From Chitinophagaceae bacterium (lineage in GTDB: Bacteria; Bacteroidota; Bacteroidia; Chitinophagales; Chitinophagaceae), in the NCBI GenBank assembly GCA_024508725.1, contig JANINS010000003.1, positions 310,001 to 374,000 of the forward strand: DNA of 64,000 nt, in the 5' to 3' direction. A program made the translations under genes and the position numbers. Position 1 is the first letter of the stretch. Each line of letters begins with the position of its first letter. Shown here in pieces: positions 35,037 to 43,044 of the stretch. A model generated the notes under the pieces. That model worked only from the letters and a program-made list of their open reading frames with translations. It was not told the origin of the DNA and searched no databases.

Positions 35037-36367
35037 TCAATCACCAAACAATTTCTCTTTAAACTTTTGATACAGGAAAGAAACGATCAACAGCAAAGCA
35101 CCGATCGACACATAACAGATGATCTTCTCAACTGTAGAGAAATTGATGCTGTCAACAGTAATTAGTTTTAATAATGTAAGAGAAACCAGGATAATGGAGC
35201 CCATTCTAAGCCAGGACTGCTTCATGTACATACCCCAGGCAAAAAGAACGATCGAAAGCAGTAACCAAAGTAATGTAACGGTAATCCCTTCCCACTGCAT
35301 TGCAACATACAATACCAGGTAACACAATCCCTGGATGATCAGAATACGCTTCAATAACTGTTCACCAGGCAAAAATCTGCTGGATAAAAATGCCATTACA
35401 CAAGCCAGCAGGCAAAAAACGCCGGTGATATTTGTCAAAGCATTATTGATCGTTCCATCACCTACAATAAATAACGAACCAAGATATAAAGCAAGATTGT
35501 TGACAACGATCATCTCTACATCAAACATGGAGAGCTTTGTTTGTCTGGAGAAATGATAACCTACCGCTCCAATGGTAAACAACAGGTAAAAGGCCAGCAT
35601 AAATCCCAATCCCGAACTGAAATGTCCGTCTTCATAACGTTGGACAAGCCAGGTAATGAATAACGCCCAGGTAATAAACATTGCCATCTGGCTCATCACC
35701 TTCCACATTCTTTTAAACGAGATAAAGATGATGCCGAAGTTGATCAGTAATATGTAACTAAAGAACATGGTGGCATTCTCATTATTTTGACTGATGAGGA
35801 ATGGAATACTGTAAGCTCCTACCATTCCCAAAACGCCGATCTCTTCACGGTGTAATTGATGGCTCCATAAGTTGTGTAACCTGTTAATACAACCATTACC
35901 AGAAAAGCCATCCAAAATGGAAACATGTGGTAATAAACGAAAGCTGCATAAGTGGTGAAGTAGAGCGAAGCCATTGCACCACTAAAAAGTATCGCACTGA
36001 ACAGTGTATAATTAGCTTTTAATCTCAGTGACAAAAAGAAAAGTAAACCACCAGCAGCATAAGCCAGAACAATACGGGTAACTTCAGAAATAAGTTGTTC
36101 ATCAATGGCATATTTTACACCGATAGAAAGTCCGATCACTAACACAACAATGCCAACCAGGTGCAAAAGTTTCAACCCGATAAAATTCTCTAAGCTGAAT
36201 GGCGCCCTTAATAGCTCTTGTGGATGAGGTAAAGTATTTATATCAATTCCTTTCAATTGCAGTACTTCTTTTCTTAATCTGTTCAGGTGTTCCTGCTGAT
36301 TCATCATCTCCATGCTAAGCTGTTGTACTTCCCTTTCTATCTGCCGGATTCGTTCTTCCTTTTCCAT
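35037..36367 (-). pseudogene. DUF2339-like membrane protein interrupted by a frameshift
   Basis: The N-terminal part starts MEKEERIRQIEREVQQLSME at 36367, with a coiled coil (1-45) then membrane helices (LHLVGIVVLVIGLSIGVKYA), and ends out of frame after TTYGAINY. The coding signal resumes in another frame as REEIGVLGMVGAYSIPFLIS and continues through ~10 helices to SFLYQKFKEKLFGD. A single lost base near 35841-35860 explains it: restoring one base rejoins INY with REEIGVLG, which is continuous in related DUF2339 proteins. The joined product is ~440 aa, shorter than many family members. Function of DUF2339 is unknown. It may be a real mutation or an assembly indel. Confidence 0.75.
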
Positions 36368-36574
36368 ATTAATGAAAGATACGAAGTATAAAACACAGGA
36401 AGGATCGTCGTAAACCACACTTAGGGATAACCATAAAAAATCAATCACTATCCTTTGCAGACGTTTTATAGTATGAATACCTAGGTAAACTACTAGCATA
36501 CAATATTTACTGATGCTAATCGTTGTTTGTTTGTAAGCGACAGCTTTACTTCGTTTACCTAAACCAAATCCAAA

Positions 36575-37678
36575 ATGAAAAACCGTTACTTAATTACGGT
36601 GCTTTTGAGCACCATCTACTTTGCATCATTTGGCCAGACCTATCCAATGGAAACCGTTGGCTCTCCGGCATCACCTTGTTCGGCAGATTCGTATACTGGT
36701 TGGGTAAATAGCACTCATCTTAGCTTTTCCGGAAATGCGACCGTTCAAAATCTCAATCCTTCCAATAATCTGAATGCCAGTGGTGGTGGAAATGTATTCT
36801 TCAACAATACACAAGGAACTTATTTACAGATATCAGGATTTAGTCCTAGCAATGCTCCAGCCAGCATGGACATCAGCTTCGATATGTTTGGTTATAACGT
36901 TAACAACCTGAACGAACTGGTTTTGGAATATTCAACCGACGGCATCAATTACACAGCATTGCCTTACAAAAGATTGTTCCGTAATTATGTTGCACCAACT
37001 CCATGGGATATTATGGTGAGTGATCCATTGCCATCAAGCGTGGGTTTCTCTAATCTCAGGATCCGGTTCAGGCAAACAACTACCACTCAACAATTCAATA
37101 TTGATGATATAGAAGCCAATTTCTATTCAGCATTACCTATCAGGCTATTAAGTTTTAGTGCGGCGAAGCTAAAAGGAGATGTTCAGATCAACTGGACTGC
37201 ATCATCAACAGATGAACATGAATATTTTTCACTTGAAAGCAGCACAGATGGCAGGCACTTTACTGCGTTAAAAGATGTGAATGTAAAAGGCATTGGTGAA
37301 TTTGCTTATAACTATACTGACCGTCCTGCTACAGAAAAAACTTTCTACCGTCTTAAAATGATTGATGCAAATGGAAGATCAACCTACAGCCAGATCGTTT
37401 TTATTCAATCTTCTGATCTGAAGAAACAATTGATCCAGAATCTTTATCCTAACCCGTCAAGGGAAGTGATAAATACCCAGGTTCTTGCCGAAAGAAATGA
37501 TAAGGCGGTTGTGATAGTTAGCGATATTTCGGGAAGGATCGTTCTGAACAGGAACTATTCACTGGCTGCAGGATTAAATAATTGCTCAATCAATGTAAGC
37601 CAGCTTAACAGCGGATCATATATACTCAAGATAATAGTAGATGGTGTTACGGAAACCCGCAACATCATCATTCAATAA
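36575..37678 (+). CDS. T9SS type A cargo protein
   Basis: 367 aa. A signal peptide (MKNRYLITVLLSTIYFASFG) precedes a beta-rich domain of ~180 residues (SMDISFDMFGYNVNNLNELVLEYSTDG, lectin/jelly-roll-like). A linker with LPIRLLSFSAAKLKGDVQINWTASSTDEHEYF, the conserved pre-CTD fibronectin-like module, follows. The C-terminal sorting domain is NLYPNPSREVINTQV ... GSYILKIIVDG (Por secretion type A). It should be secreted and possibly surface-attached. The biological role is unknown. The terminator is 37704-37732. Confidence 0.88.
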   Translation: MKNRYLITVLLSTIYFASFGQTYPMETVGSPASPCSADSYTGWVNSTHLSFSGNATVQNLNPSNNLNASGGGNVFFNNTQGTYLQISGFSPSNAPASMDISFDMFGYNVNNLNELVLEYSTDGINYTALPYKRLFRNYVAPTPWDIMVSDPLPSSVGFSNLRIRFRQTTTTQQFNIDDIEANFYSALPIRLLSFSAAKLKGDVQINWTASSTDEHEYFSLESSTDGRHFTALKDVNVKGIGEFAYNYTDRPATEKTFYRLKMIDANGRSTYSQIVFIQSSDLKKQLIQNLYPNPSREVINTQVLAERNDKAVVIVSDISGRIVLNRNYSLAAGLNNCSINVSQLNSGSYILKIIVDGVTETRNIIIQ

Positions 37679-37703
37679 TTTTCGTAAGTAGTGTTTTAAT
37701 ACG

Positions 37704-37732
37704 AGGGCTGATTTTTCAGCCCTTTTCTTTTG
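37704..37732 (+). terminator. Rho-independent terminator
   Basis: AGGGCTGA-TTTT-TCAGCCCT followed by TTTCTTTTG, 25 bases after the T9SS cargo stop. Confidence 0.9.
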
Positions 37733-37794
37733 CTACAACTGGCAGTGGTTATTTGTACGCTTACGCCTATCTTTATCGTTCTCAATCCCTATAT

Positions 37795-38583
37795 ATGAAT
37801 ACAGTTATCGTACCGGTAGATTTTTCCGAAACATCGCTAAATGCGGCTAAATATGCAGCGCAATTATTAGTAGGACATTATGGCGTAACACTTTTATTGT
37901 ATCATCATTATTCAAAAGCATCCGAAGAGCAGGAAGCAGAAAGTACATTGATGGGTTTAAAACAGCAGTTGAATGAAAAGTTTGCTGTGAACATCGATGT
38001 TTTGAATCATAAGGGAGATGATTTTATCGAGGACCTCGAAAGAGCCGTTCGTCACAGAAGACCAGAGTTGGTGATCATGGGTATCACCGGACGATCTCCG
38101 TTAGGCCAGGTACTGATCGGAAGCAATACATTAAAATTTGCAGAAACAAGAGCTTGTCCTGTTCTCATCGTTCCGGAGCAAGCCGCATACAGGGAAGTAA
38201 AGAATGTGATGCTGGCATCAGATTTCAAAAATGTATTTAATACTACTCCTTCTGCTCCGATCAAAGATTTCCTGCAAACATTCAGACCACAATTTCATGT
38301 GGTGAATGTAGATCCTGAACATTATGTATCGATTTCTGAAGCTTACCAGAAAGAGAAAGCCGATTTTGAAGAGATGTTCAGAGAATTCAATCCTGAATTT
38401 TATTTCATGCGTTTGTTTGATATTGATGAAGCCCTGAACATGTTTGCCAAGGAAAAAAATATTGATCTTATCATAGCCATTCAGAAACAACATTCATTCT
38501 TTGAGAAGATGTTTAAGAAAACAGGAACCACCAAAAAACTCTCTTACCAGAGTGAAGTTCCTGTTTTGGTGGTGCATGAATAA
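37795..38583 (+). CDS. Tandem universal stress protein
   Basis: 262 aa from ATG 37795 (MNTVIVPVDFSETSLNAAKYA). Domain 1 (~1-140) has the UspA fold with VIMGITGRSPLGQVLIGSNT, close to the ATP-binding G-2x-G-9x-G(S/T) signature. Domain 2 (~148-262) is degenerate (KNVMLASDFKNVF ... FKKTGTTKKLSYQSEVPVLVVHE). It is cytoplasmic and probably nucleotide-binding; such proteins respond to starvation or redox stress in general. A TATCTTTA box at 37768-37775 may be its promoter. Its terminator (38607-38640) separates it from the large noncoding region downstream. Confidence 0.9.
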   Translation: MNTVIVPVDFSETSLNAAKYAAQLLVGHYGVTLLLYHHYSKASEEQEAESTLMGLKQQLNEKFAVNIDVLNHKGDDFIEDLERAVRHRRPELVIMGITGRSPLGQVLIGSNTLKFAETRACPVLIVPEQAAYREVKNVMLASDFKNVFNTTPSAPIKDFLQTFRPQFHVVNVDPEHYVSISEAYQKEKADFEEMFREFNPEFYFMRLFDIDEALNMFAKEKNIDLIIAIQKQHSFFEKMFKKTGTTKKLSYQSEVPVLVVHE

Positions 38584-38606
38584 GACTTTCGACCGTTTAT
38601 TTAAAG

Positions 38607-38640
38607 GCTGACTGGTAACACTGGTCAGCTTTTTTGTTTT
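38607..38640 (+). terminator. Rho-independent terminator of the universal stress gene
   Basis: GCTGACTGG-TAACA-CTGGTCAGC followed by TTTTTTGTTTT. Confidence 0.9.
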
Positions 38641-38661
38641 TATGCTGATGAAAGCACTTGA

Positions 38662-38681
38662 GTACAAGAGTGCGACGCAAC
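38662..38681 (+). repeat. Dispersed 20-base intergenic repeat, subfamily A
   Basis: Exact GTACAAGAGTGCGACGCAAC, directly upstream of the structured RNA region. Confidence 0.85.
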
Positions 38682-39064
38682 GAAAGAACAATCGAAGCGT
38701 TGAAGCTGGCCTCTAAAACTGTATTATACACATTCAAGGTGCATAACCCTGTGAAAATCCAAGAAACTAAAATTAATTCTATAAACGCTGAAACACTTGC
38801 CGGCATTGAATTGTAAATGCTTTCAACAGAGAAACACTAATTCACATTTTCTGTGCAAAACCTGGTTTAAAACAGGTGCAGAACAAAGAGTTCTAAAATT
38901 TGGAAACGGCTGTAAACCTAAAGTATCTTGTAGTTGTAATTGATGATCGAAGTGGTAAAACACCAGGATCTCAATTAAAAAAGAGACAGGCTAGGACTAC
39001 AAACTTCGGTAAGTAAATCTGAACCCGTTTCGGTGAGGCAGAATTGGCAACGAAACTGCAACGC

Positions 39065-39377
39065 CAAATCCCAGGAGATAACAACAGCTTCGGCTAACGA
39101 AACAACCGGGTGTAAGTGCAAAACCCTTCAAAAGGTTTTCCTTACAAATCCAGCAGATAACAAGCCTGGTGAAAACCAGAACTGATAACAATGCTGGTGT
39201 GAAGCAAATATCTTAATTGGTAGCAGCTTCACAAATCCAGTTATGATAACATTGTTTAGCAATAAACATGATAACATCAACTGGTATGAGCACAACATCC
39301 GTCAAAAAGAAGTTGTACTCATCAAATCCAACAGATAACATTATTCATCTGCAAAGCTGAGTATGATCACAAGTTGG
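39065..39377 (+). repeat. Four tandem GATAACA double-strand internal-loop modules
   Basis: Each module is AATCC-type linker, outer stem, GATAACA, inner hairpin, GATAACA-like strand, outer stem. B1: CCCAGG/CCGGG, GATAACA 39077-39083, inner AGC-TTCG-GCT, opposite strand GAAACA. B2: CCAG/CTGG (39150-39197), GATAACA 39156 and 39184, inner CTGGT-GAAA-ACCAG. B3: CCAGTT/AACTGG (39237-39284), GATAACA 39245 and 39270. B4: CCAAC/GTTGG (39328-39377), GATAACA 39334 and GATCACA 39365. Spacing is 80-92 bases. Confidence 0.75.
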
Positions 39378-39494
39378 TTAGCGTTGAGACGGTAAAACGG
39401 ATCAACACTAAGTATCAAAGGTGTTGCTTCGGCAGTCTTGCACCTATGGTACGTTGAGAAGATAGTCTTCACCGACTATGCTGCTCAAAAACTT

Positions 39495-39553
39495 AAAAAA
39501 GCACTAGGTTAGTAAGTGTACGTAAGTATGTTTATTCTCCGGGTGCTTTTTTA
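39495..39553 (+). terminator. Terminator of the structured RNA
   Basis: AAAAAAGCACTAGG pairs with CCGGGTGCTTTTTT with one mismatch across a 31-base loop, followed by ATTT. It lies 51 bases before the M28 peptidase ATG. Confidence 0.7.
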
Positions 39554-39591
39554 TTTGTACCAACCCAAACATTCTCAAAGCTGCGGTTGTG

Positions 39592-39599
39592 TATCTTAG
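39592..39599 (+). promoter_or_regulatory. -7 box of the M28 peptidase gene, leaderless spacing
   Basis: TATCTTAG (7 of 8 matches to TAnnTTTG), 4 bases before ATG 39604. Confidence 0.4.
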
Positions 39600-39603
39600 T
39601 TGC

Positions 39604-40950
39604 ATGAGAAAATTCATTATTCCCTTTTTACTCATTGCCATTTCATCATCTGTTTCTGCGCAAACCATTATCCAAAGAGATCCTGAAATTGAAAAGATGG
39701 TGAACGAAGTTTCACCTGATTCGTTACGCTCATATATTACCAGCCTGGTTTCTTTCGGTACAAGAAGTACGCTTAGTACACAAACAGATCAAAAAAAAGG
39801 AATTGGTGCAGCAAGAAATTGGGTATTGAGTAAATTCAACCAGTTTGCTGCTAACTCTGGTGGCCGATTATCTGCTTATATTGATACAACTACCATTTCA
39901 AAAGGTGGCAGAGTTGATAAGCCAACTTTACTTGGTAACGTAGTGGCTGTTCTCAAAGGAACTGATCCAAACGATAACCGAATCTTCCTTATCAGCGGTC
40001 ATTTAGATAGTCGTGCAAGTGATGTAATGAATGCTATCATCGATGCACCGGGAGCCAATGATGATGGCAGTGGCACTGCAGCAGTAATTGAGTGTGCAAG
40101 AGTAATGAGTACAAGAAGTTTTCCGGCAACGATCATATTTATTGCAGTAAGTGGAGAAGAGCAAAGTCTTTTAGGTTCAGGATTCATGGCAGAACAAGCA
40201 AAGAAAGAAAACTGGAATCTCGAAGCTGTATTTAACAATGACATCATGGGCAGCAACAACAGTAATGAAACAAACATTATCGATAATACCAGGGTTCGAG
40301 TATTCAGCGAAGCATTTTCACCGGCTGATACAGGAAGAACCATTCAGAATATTCGCAATCTTGGTTTAGAGAATGATGGAAGATCTCGTCAACTGGCTCG
40401 TTACGTGAAAGAGATCGGTGAACGTTACGTTGATAACCTAGAAGTGGTAATGGTATATCGAAACGATCGATTTTTACGTGGTGGAGATCATACACCTTTT
40501 GTACAAAGAGGTTTTGCTGCTGTTCGCATTACAGAAATGAATGAGAATTACCACCACCAGCACCAGGATCTGAGAATAGAAAAAGGTATTCAGTATGGTG
40601 ATCTTCCTGAGTTCATGGACTTCGAATATTTAAGAAAGAACACGGCGATGAATCTTGCCAACCTGGCCAGTCTTGCAAAAGCTACATCAATGCCACAACA
40701 GGTTCAGGTTGAGACAAAAAATCTTACCAATTCAACTACTCTTAATTGGTCGGCACCAAAAAGCGGAAAAGCAAAAGGTTACTACGTATTGATGAGAGAA
40801 ACTACCAGTGCCGTGTGGCAAAAGAAATTTTTTACTGCGGAGACGAAGATCACATTGCCATATTCGAAAGACAATTATTTCTTTGCGGTTCAATCGGTTA
40901 ATGAAACAGGAAATGAAAGCTTACCGGTTCTACCTTCAGTTGCTCGTTAA
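39604..40950 (+). CDS. Secreted M28-family zinc aminopeptidase
   Basis: 448 aa from ATG 39604 (MRKFIIPFLLIAISSSVSAQ, signal peptide). The co-catalytic zinc motifs are all present: SGHLDSRASD (His, Asp), PGANDDGSGTAAVIE (bridging Asp), SGEEQSLLGSGF (general base Glu and ligand Glu), NNDIMG (Asp) and GGDHTPFVQRGF (His). The last ~85 residues form a fibronectin III-like domain (STTLNWSAPKSGKAKGYYVLMRE). It likely degrades peptides in the periplasm or outside. No T9SS sorting domain is seen. It is monocistronic, next to the structured RNA. Confidence 0.92.
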   Translation: MRKFIIPFLLIAISSSVSAQTIIQRDPEIEKMVNEVSPDSLRSYITSLVSFGTRSTLSTQTDQKKGIGAARNWVLSKFNQFAANSGGRLSAYIDTTTISKGGRVDKPTLLGNVVAVLKGTDPNDNRIFLISGHLDSRASDVMNAIIDAPGANDDGSGTAAVIECARVMSTRSFPATIIFIAVSGEEQSLLGSGFMAEQAKKENWNLEAVFNNDIMGSNNSNETNIIDNTRVRVFSEAFSPADTGRTIQNIRNLGLENDGRSRQLARYVKEIGERYVDNLEVVMVYRNDRFLRGGDHTPFVQRGFAAVRITEMNENYHHQHQDLRIEKGIQYGDLPEFMDFEYLRKNTAMNLANLASLAKATSMPQQVQVETKNLTNSTTLNWSAPKSGKAKGYYVLMRETTSAVWQKKFFTAETKITLPYSKDNYFFAVQSVNETGNESLPVLPSVAR

Positions 40951-41002
40951 TTAACAAAACCACAATAGATATCATATTTCTTTTGCGTCAATAACATCCT
41001 AC

Positions 41003-41866
41003 ATGAAAATATTATTTACATATTGTATGGCTTTGATGATAACAACCGGAATGATATCATGCAAAAAAACGCCTGACCTTGCAGAAAATTCAGCTTCACA
41101 GTCACTTGAACTGGTAAATGTTTCTTATGGTGCTGATGCAGCACAAAAGATGGATGTTTATCTTCCTGCAGGTAGAAACACAACTGATACAAAAGCGTTG
41201 ATCTTAATTCATGGTGGTGCGTGGATCGGTGGCGATAAAGCTGATATGAATGATGCGGTTGCCACGCTTAAAACATTGCTGCCCGATTTTGCGATATTCA
41301 ACATCAACTATCGATTGGCTGCATTGCCTTCATCAAACCTATGGCCTACACAGCTCAACGATGTGAATACAGCTTTTGATTTCATTATAAATAAGTCACC
41401 CGATTATAAATTCAACAGTAGTAAAATTGCCATCGGTGGTGCCAGTGCAGGTGCTCATCTTGCATTGTTGAAAGCTTACAAACAAAACACTGGCAACATC
41501 AAAGCAGTAGTTGACATGTTTGGTCCGACTGACATGGCTGACCTGTACACCAAGAATAGTAACTATCAGCCTTTGCTAACTATTTTCATGGGTGGCACTC
41601 CTGCAACTGCAGCTACGACATATGCCAATGCAAGTCCTTTATTTGCTGTTACGCCAACATCCGTCCCAACAATTATATTACATGGAACGATAGACAATGT
41701 TGTTCCCATCACCGAAAGCGATAGCTTGAACAATAGACTCAATAATGCCGGGGTTCCTAAACAATATGAGAAATATTCAGGAGAAGGTCATGGTTTCTGG
41801 TCAACTGCAAATACAGCAGATGCAATGATTAAGATCGCTTCCTTCATCAAACTACATGTAAAGTGA
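41003..41866 (+). CDS. Alpha/beta-hydrolase lipoprotein (BD-FAE-like esterase)
   Basis: 287 aa. A lipoprotein leader reads ALMITTGMISCKK (Cys 20). The hydrolase core has the oxyanion motif ILIHGGAWIGGDKAD, the nucleophile elbow GGASAGAH (G-x-S-x-G), Asp in HGTIDNVVPI and His in GEGHGFW, so the Ser-Asp-His triad is complete. HGGAW places it with BD-FAE/hormone-sensitive-lipase-type carboxylesterases. It is periplasmic or outer-membrane anchored. Its TGA overlaps the GTG start of the following elaA (GTGA, 41863-41866), indicating coupled translation, though the functional link is unclear. Confidence 0.9.
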   Translation: MKILFTYCMALMITTGMISCKKTPDLAENSASQSLELVNVSYGADAAQKMDVYLPAGRNTTDTKALILIHGGAWIGGDKADMNDAVATLKTLLPDFAIFNINYRLAALPSSNLWPTQLNDVNTAFDFIINKSPDYKFNSSKIAIGGASAGAHLALLKAYKQNTGNIKAVVDMFGPTDMADLYTKNSNYQPLLTIFMGGTPATAATTYANASPLFAVTPTSVPTIILHGTIDNVVPITESDSLNNRLNNAGVPKQYEKYSGEGHGFWSTANTADAMIKIASFIKLHVK

Positions 41867-42309
41867 TCCAATTCATCTGCAAAACATTTAACGACCTAAC
41901 ACCCCACGAACTTTACGAGATCCTTCACTTGCGAAATGAAGTGTTTGTTGTAGAGCAAAATTGTGTTTTCCAGGATGCCGATCATAAAGACCACGGCAGT
42001 TATCATTTAATGGCATGGGTGAATAATGATCTTGCAGGTTACACCAGGTTGTTGCCACAGGGTTTGGCTTACGAGCAAATGAGTATTGGCAGGGTTGTTA
42101 CATCTCTCAAGCACAGAAGATCTGGTGTAGGAAAAGAATTGATGGCTGAATCGATCAAACGCTGTTATGATCATTTCGGAAATGGAACAATTAAAATAGG
42201 AGCACAGGAATACTTAAAAAAGTTCTACGAATCTTTCGGGTTTTCACAAATTGGTGAAGGTTATCTGGAAGATGGTATTCCGCACATTTATATGATAAAG
42301 GATAATTGA
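41863..42309 (+). CDS. elaA: ElaA-like GNAT acetyltransferase
   Basis: 148 aa starting with GTG (IQFICKTFNDLTPHELYEIL). It has the ElaA signatures LHLRNEVFVVEQNCVFQDAD and IGRVVTSLKHRRSGVGKELM (acetyl-CoA pyrophosphate loop R/Q-x-x-G-x-G), IKIGAQEYLKKFYESFGF and EDGIPHIYM. GNAT enzymes acetylate amines using acetyl-CoA; the ElaA substrate is not established. The start overlaps the upstream esterase stop by 4 bases, so the pair is one operon. Confidence 0.93.
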   Translation: MIQFICKTFNDLTPHELYEILHLRNEVFVVEQNCVFQDADHKDHGSYHLMAWVNNDLAGYTRLLPQGLAYEQMSIGRVVTSLKHRRSGVGKELMAESIKRCYDHFGNGTIKIGAQEYLKKFYESFGFSQIGEGYLEDGIPHIYMIKDN

Positions 42310-42314
42310 TTAGA

Positions 42315-42584
42315 TCAAAACCATTGTTTGTGCATTGCACTCAAAAATTCCTTATCTTCTACAGGTAAAATCCTTCCAAAAATAGGTGCATTGCCTAACA
42401 CGGAATCTATTTCACACCTTGGGCACAATGCTGTTTTTCCTTCGTCAATCCATTCATTTATTTCCGTTGCAGCAAAAATTTCTAAGCAATAGAAGCAACC
42501 ACAAATACTGCTTTGAAGAATTTGATCTCTATGGCAGGAACAATATTGGTGAACTGCCCTTAAATAATAATCATCATAACTCAT
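42315..42584 (-). CDS. Small Cys-rich, probably zinc-binding cytoplasmic protein
   Basis: 89 aa. Cysteine clusters CSCHRDQIL, CGCFYCLEIF and LCPRCEIDSVLG suggest one or two zinc knuckles. The pattern GCFYC...FAATEINEWIDEGKTALCPRC-IDSVL belongs to a widespread family of small proteins usually annotated only as cytoplasmic or hypothetical. The function is unknown. It follows the CheY-like gene by 7 bases on the same strand and is probably cotranscribed. The stop lies 5 bases from the convergent elaA stop. Confidence 0.8.
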   Translation of the reverse strand: MSYDDYYLRAVHQYCSCHRDQILQSSICGCFYCLEIFAATEINEWIDEGKTALCPRCEIDSVLGNAPIFGRILPVEDKEFLSAMHKQWF

Positions 42585-42591
42585 TTCATAA

Positions 42592-42990
42592 TCAACTACA
42601 ATAAGAAAGCAATTCTCTCACCTGCTCTACAATACTTCCATATTTTGTTGGTTTGATCACCACAGTAACACCATGCTCAGCAAAAAAACTGTTGTTCTTT
42701 TCCATCGCCGATGTAGTGAACACCACCACCGGGATTTCTCCTAGCACTGGATCCTTTTTGATCTCGGTTAACGTTTGCACGCCATCCATCAAAGGCATAT
42801 TAAGATCAAGGATAATAAGGCAAGGCTTCTGACCAATTTGCTTTAACTGTTCAAGAATGTACATCCCTTTAATGCCATTATCGCCATTGATCACTTTGAA
42901 AGAAGAATCAACATCTTTAATCGCACTGGTGAGCAAATCCCTGTCATCAGGATCATCATCAAGACAAACAATAATTTTATGTTCAGACAT
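42592..42990 (-). CDS. Single-domain response regulator (CheY-like)
   Basis: 132 aa, receiver domain only. The acidic pocket is CLDDDPDD, the phosphoacceptor is Asp in IILDLNMPLMDG, followed by VVFTTSAM (Thr/Ser) and VIKPTK (Lys). There is no output domain, so it signals by protein-protein interaction or in a phosphorelay. This rcp1-like form is common in Bacteroidota. No histidine kinase is adjacent. TATCTTAG 7 bases before ATG is a promoter candidate. It heads a two-gene unit with the Cys-rich protein. Confidence 0.92.
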   Translation of the reverse strand: MSEHKIIVCLDDDPDDRDLLTSAIKDVDSSFKVINGDNGIKGMYILEQLKQIGQKPCLIILDLNMPLMDGVQTLTEIKKDPVLGEIPVVVFTTSAMEKNNSFFAEHGVTVVIKPTKYGSIVEQVRELLSYCS

Positions 42991-43044
42991 AACCGGGCTA
43001 AGATATGTATTAAAGTTTCATCACAGCTTCTTACTGCTGCTTAG

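Larger units (their letters stand above)
38690..39553 (+). ncRNA. Candidate large structured noncoding RNA with tandem GATAACA modules
   Basis: The plus strand forms a chain of hairpins: TTCTG/CAGAA with ACCTG/CAGGT (38849-38883); TAATTGA/TCAATTA with GATC/GATC and TGGT/ACCA (38937-38977); TAC-aa-AC-UUCG-GT-aa-GTA (38998-39014); TTGGC/GCCAA (39044-39067); TGTAAG/CTTACA with AAAACC/GGTTTT (39111-39146); TGTGAAGC/GCTTCACA (39198-39233); ATGAG-ACAAC/GTTGT-CTCAT (39286-39322); GTTGA/TCAAC (39383-39406); AGGTG/CACCT around TGC-UUCG-GCA (39419-39445); ATAGTC/GACTAT (near 39460-39479). Between them lie four modules with GATAACA in internal loops. The end is AAAAAAGCAC/GTGCTTTTTT (39495-39552). UUCG and GAAA loops set the strand. 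The 5' end is uncertain. Not RNase P, tmRNA, SRP or 6S by motif. No family recognised. Confidence 0.7.
38584..39603 (+). other. Gene-free kilobase holding repeat and structured RNA candidate
   Basis: 1,020 bases without a credible protein gene on either strand. In order: terminator 38607-38640, 20-base repeat 38662-38681, the structured RNA candidate 38690-39553 with its own terminator, and the -7 box of the M28 peptidase gene (39592-39599). Confidence 0.75.

Noticed and set aside
38997-39191. 64-codon open frame on the minus strand in the structured RNA
   Set aside because: Short, and the hairpin, tetraloop and terminator signals are all on the plus strand; no coding character.
39065-39340. 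CRISPR-like regular spacing of CAAATCC...GATAACA
   Set aside because: Repeats are short and imperfect, spacing varies, the intervening sequences are complementary stems and not unique spacers, and there are no cas genes.
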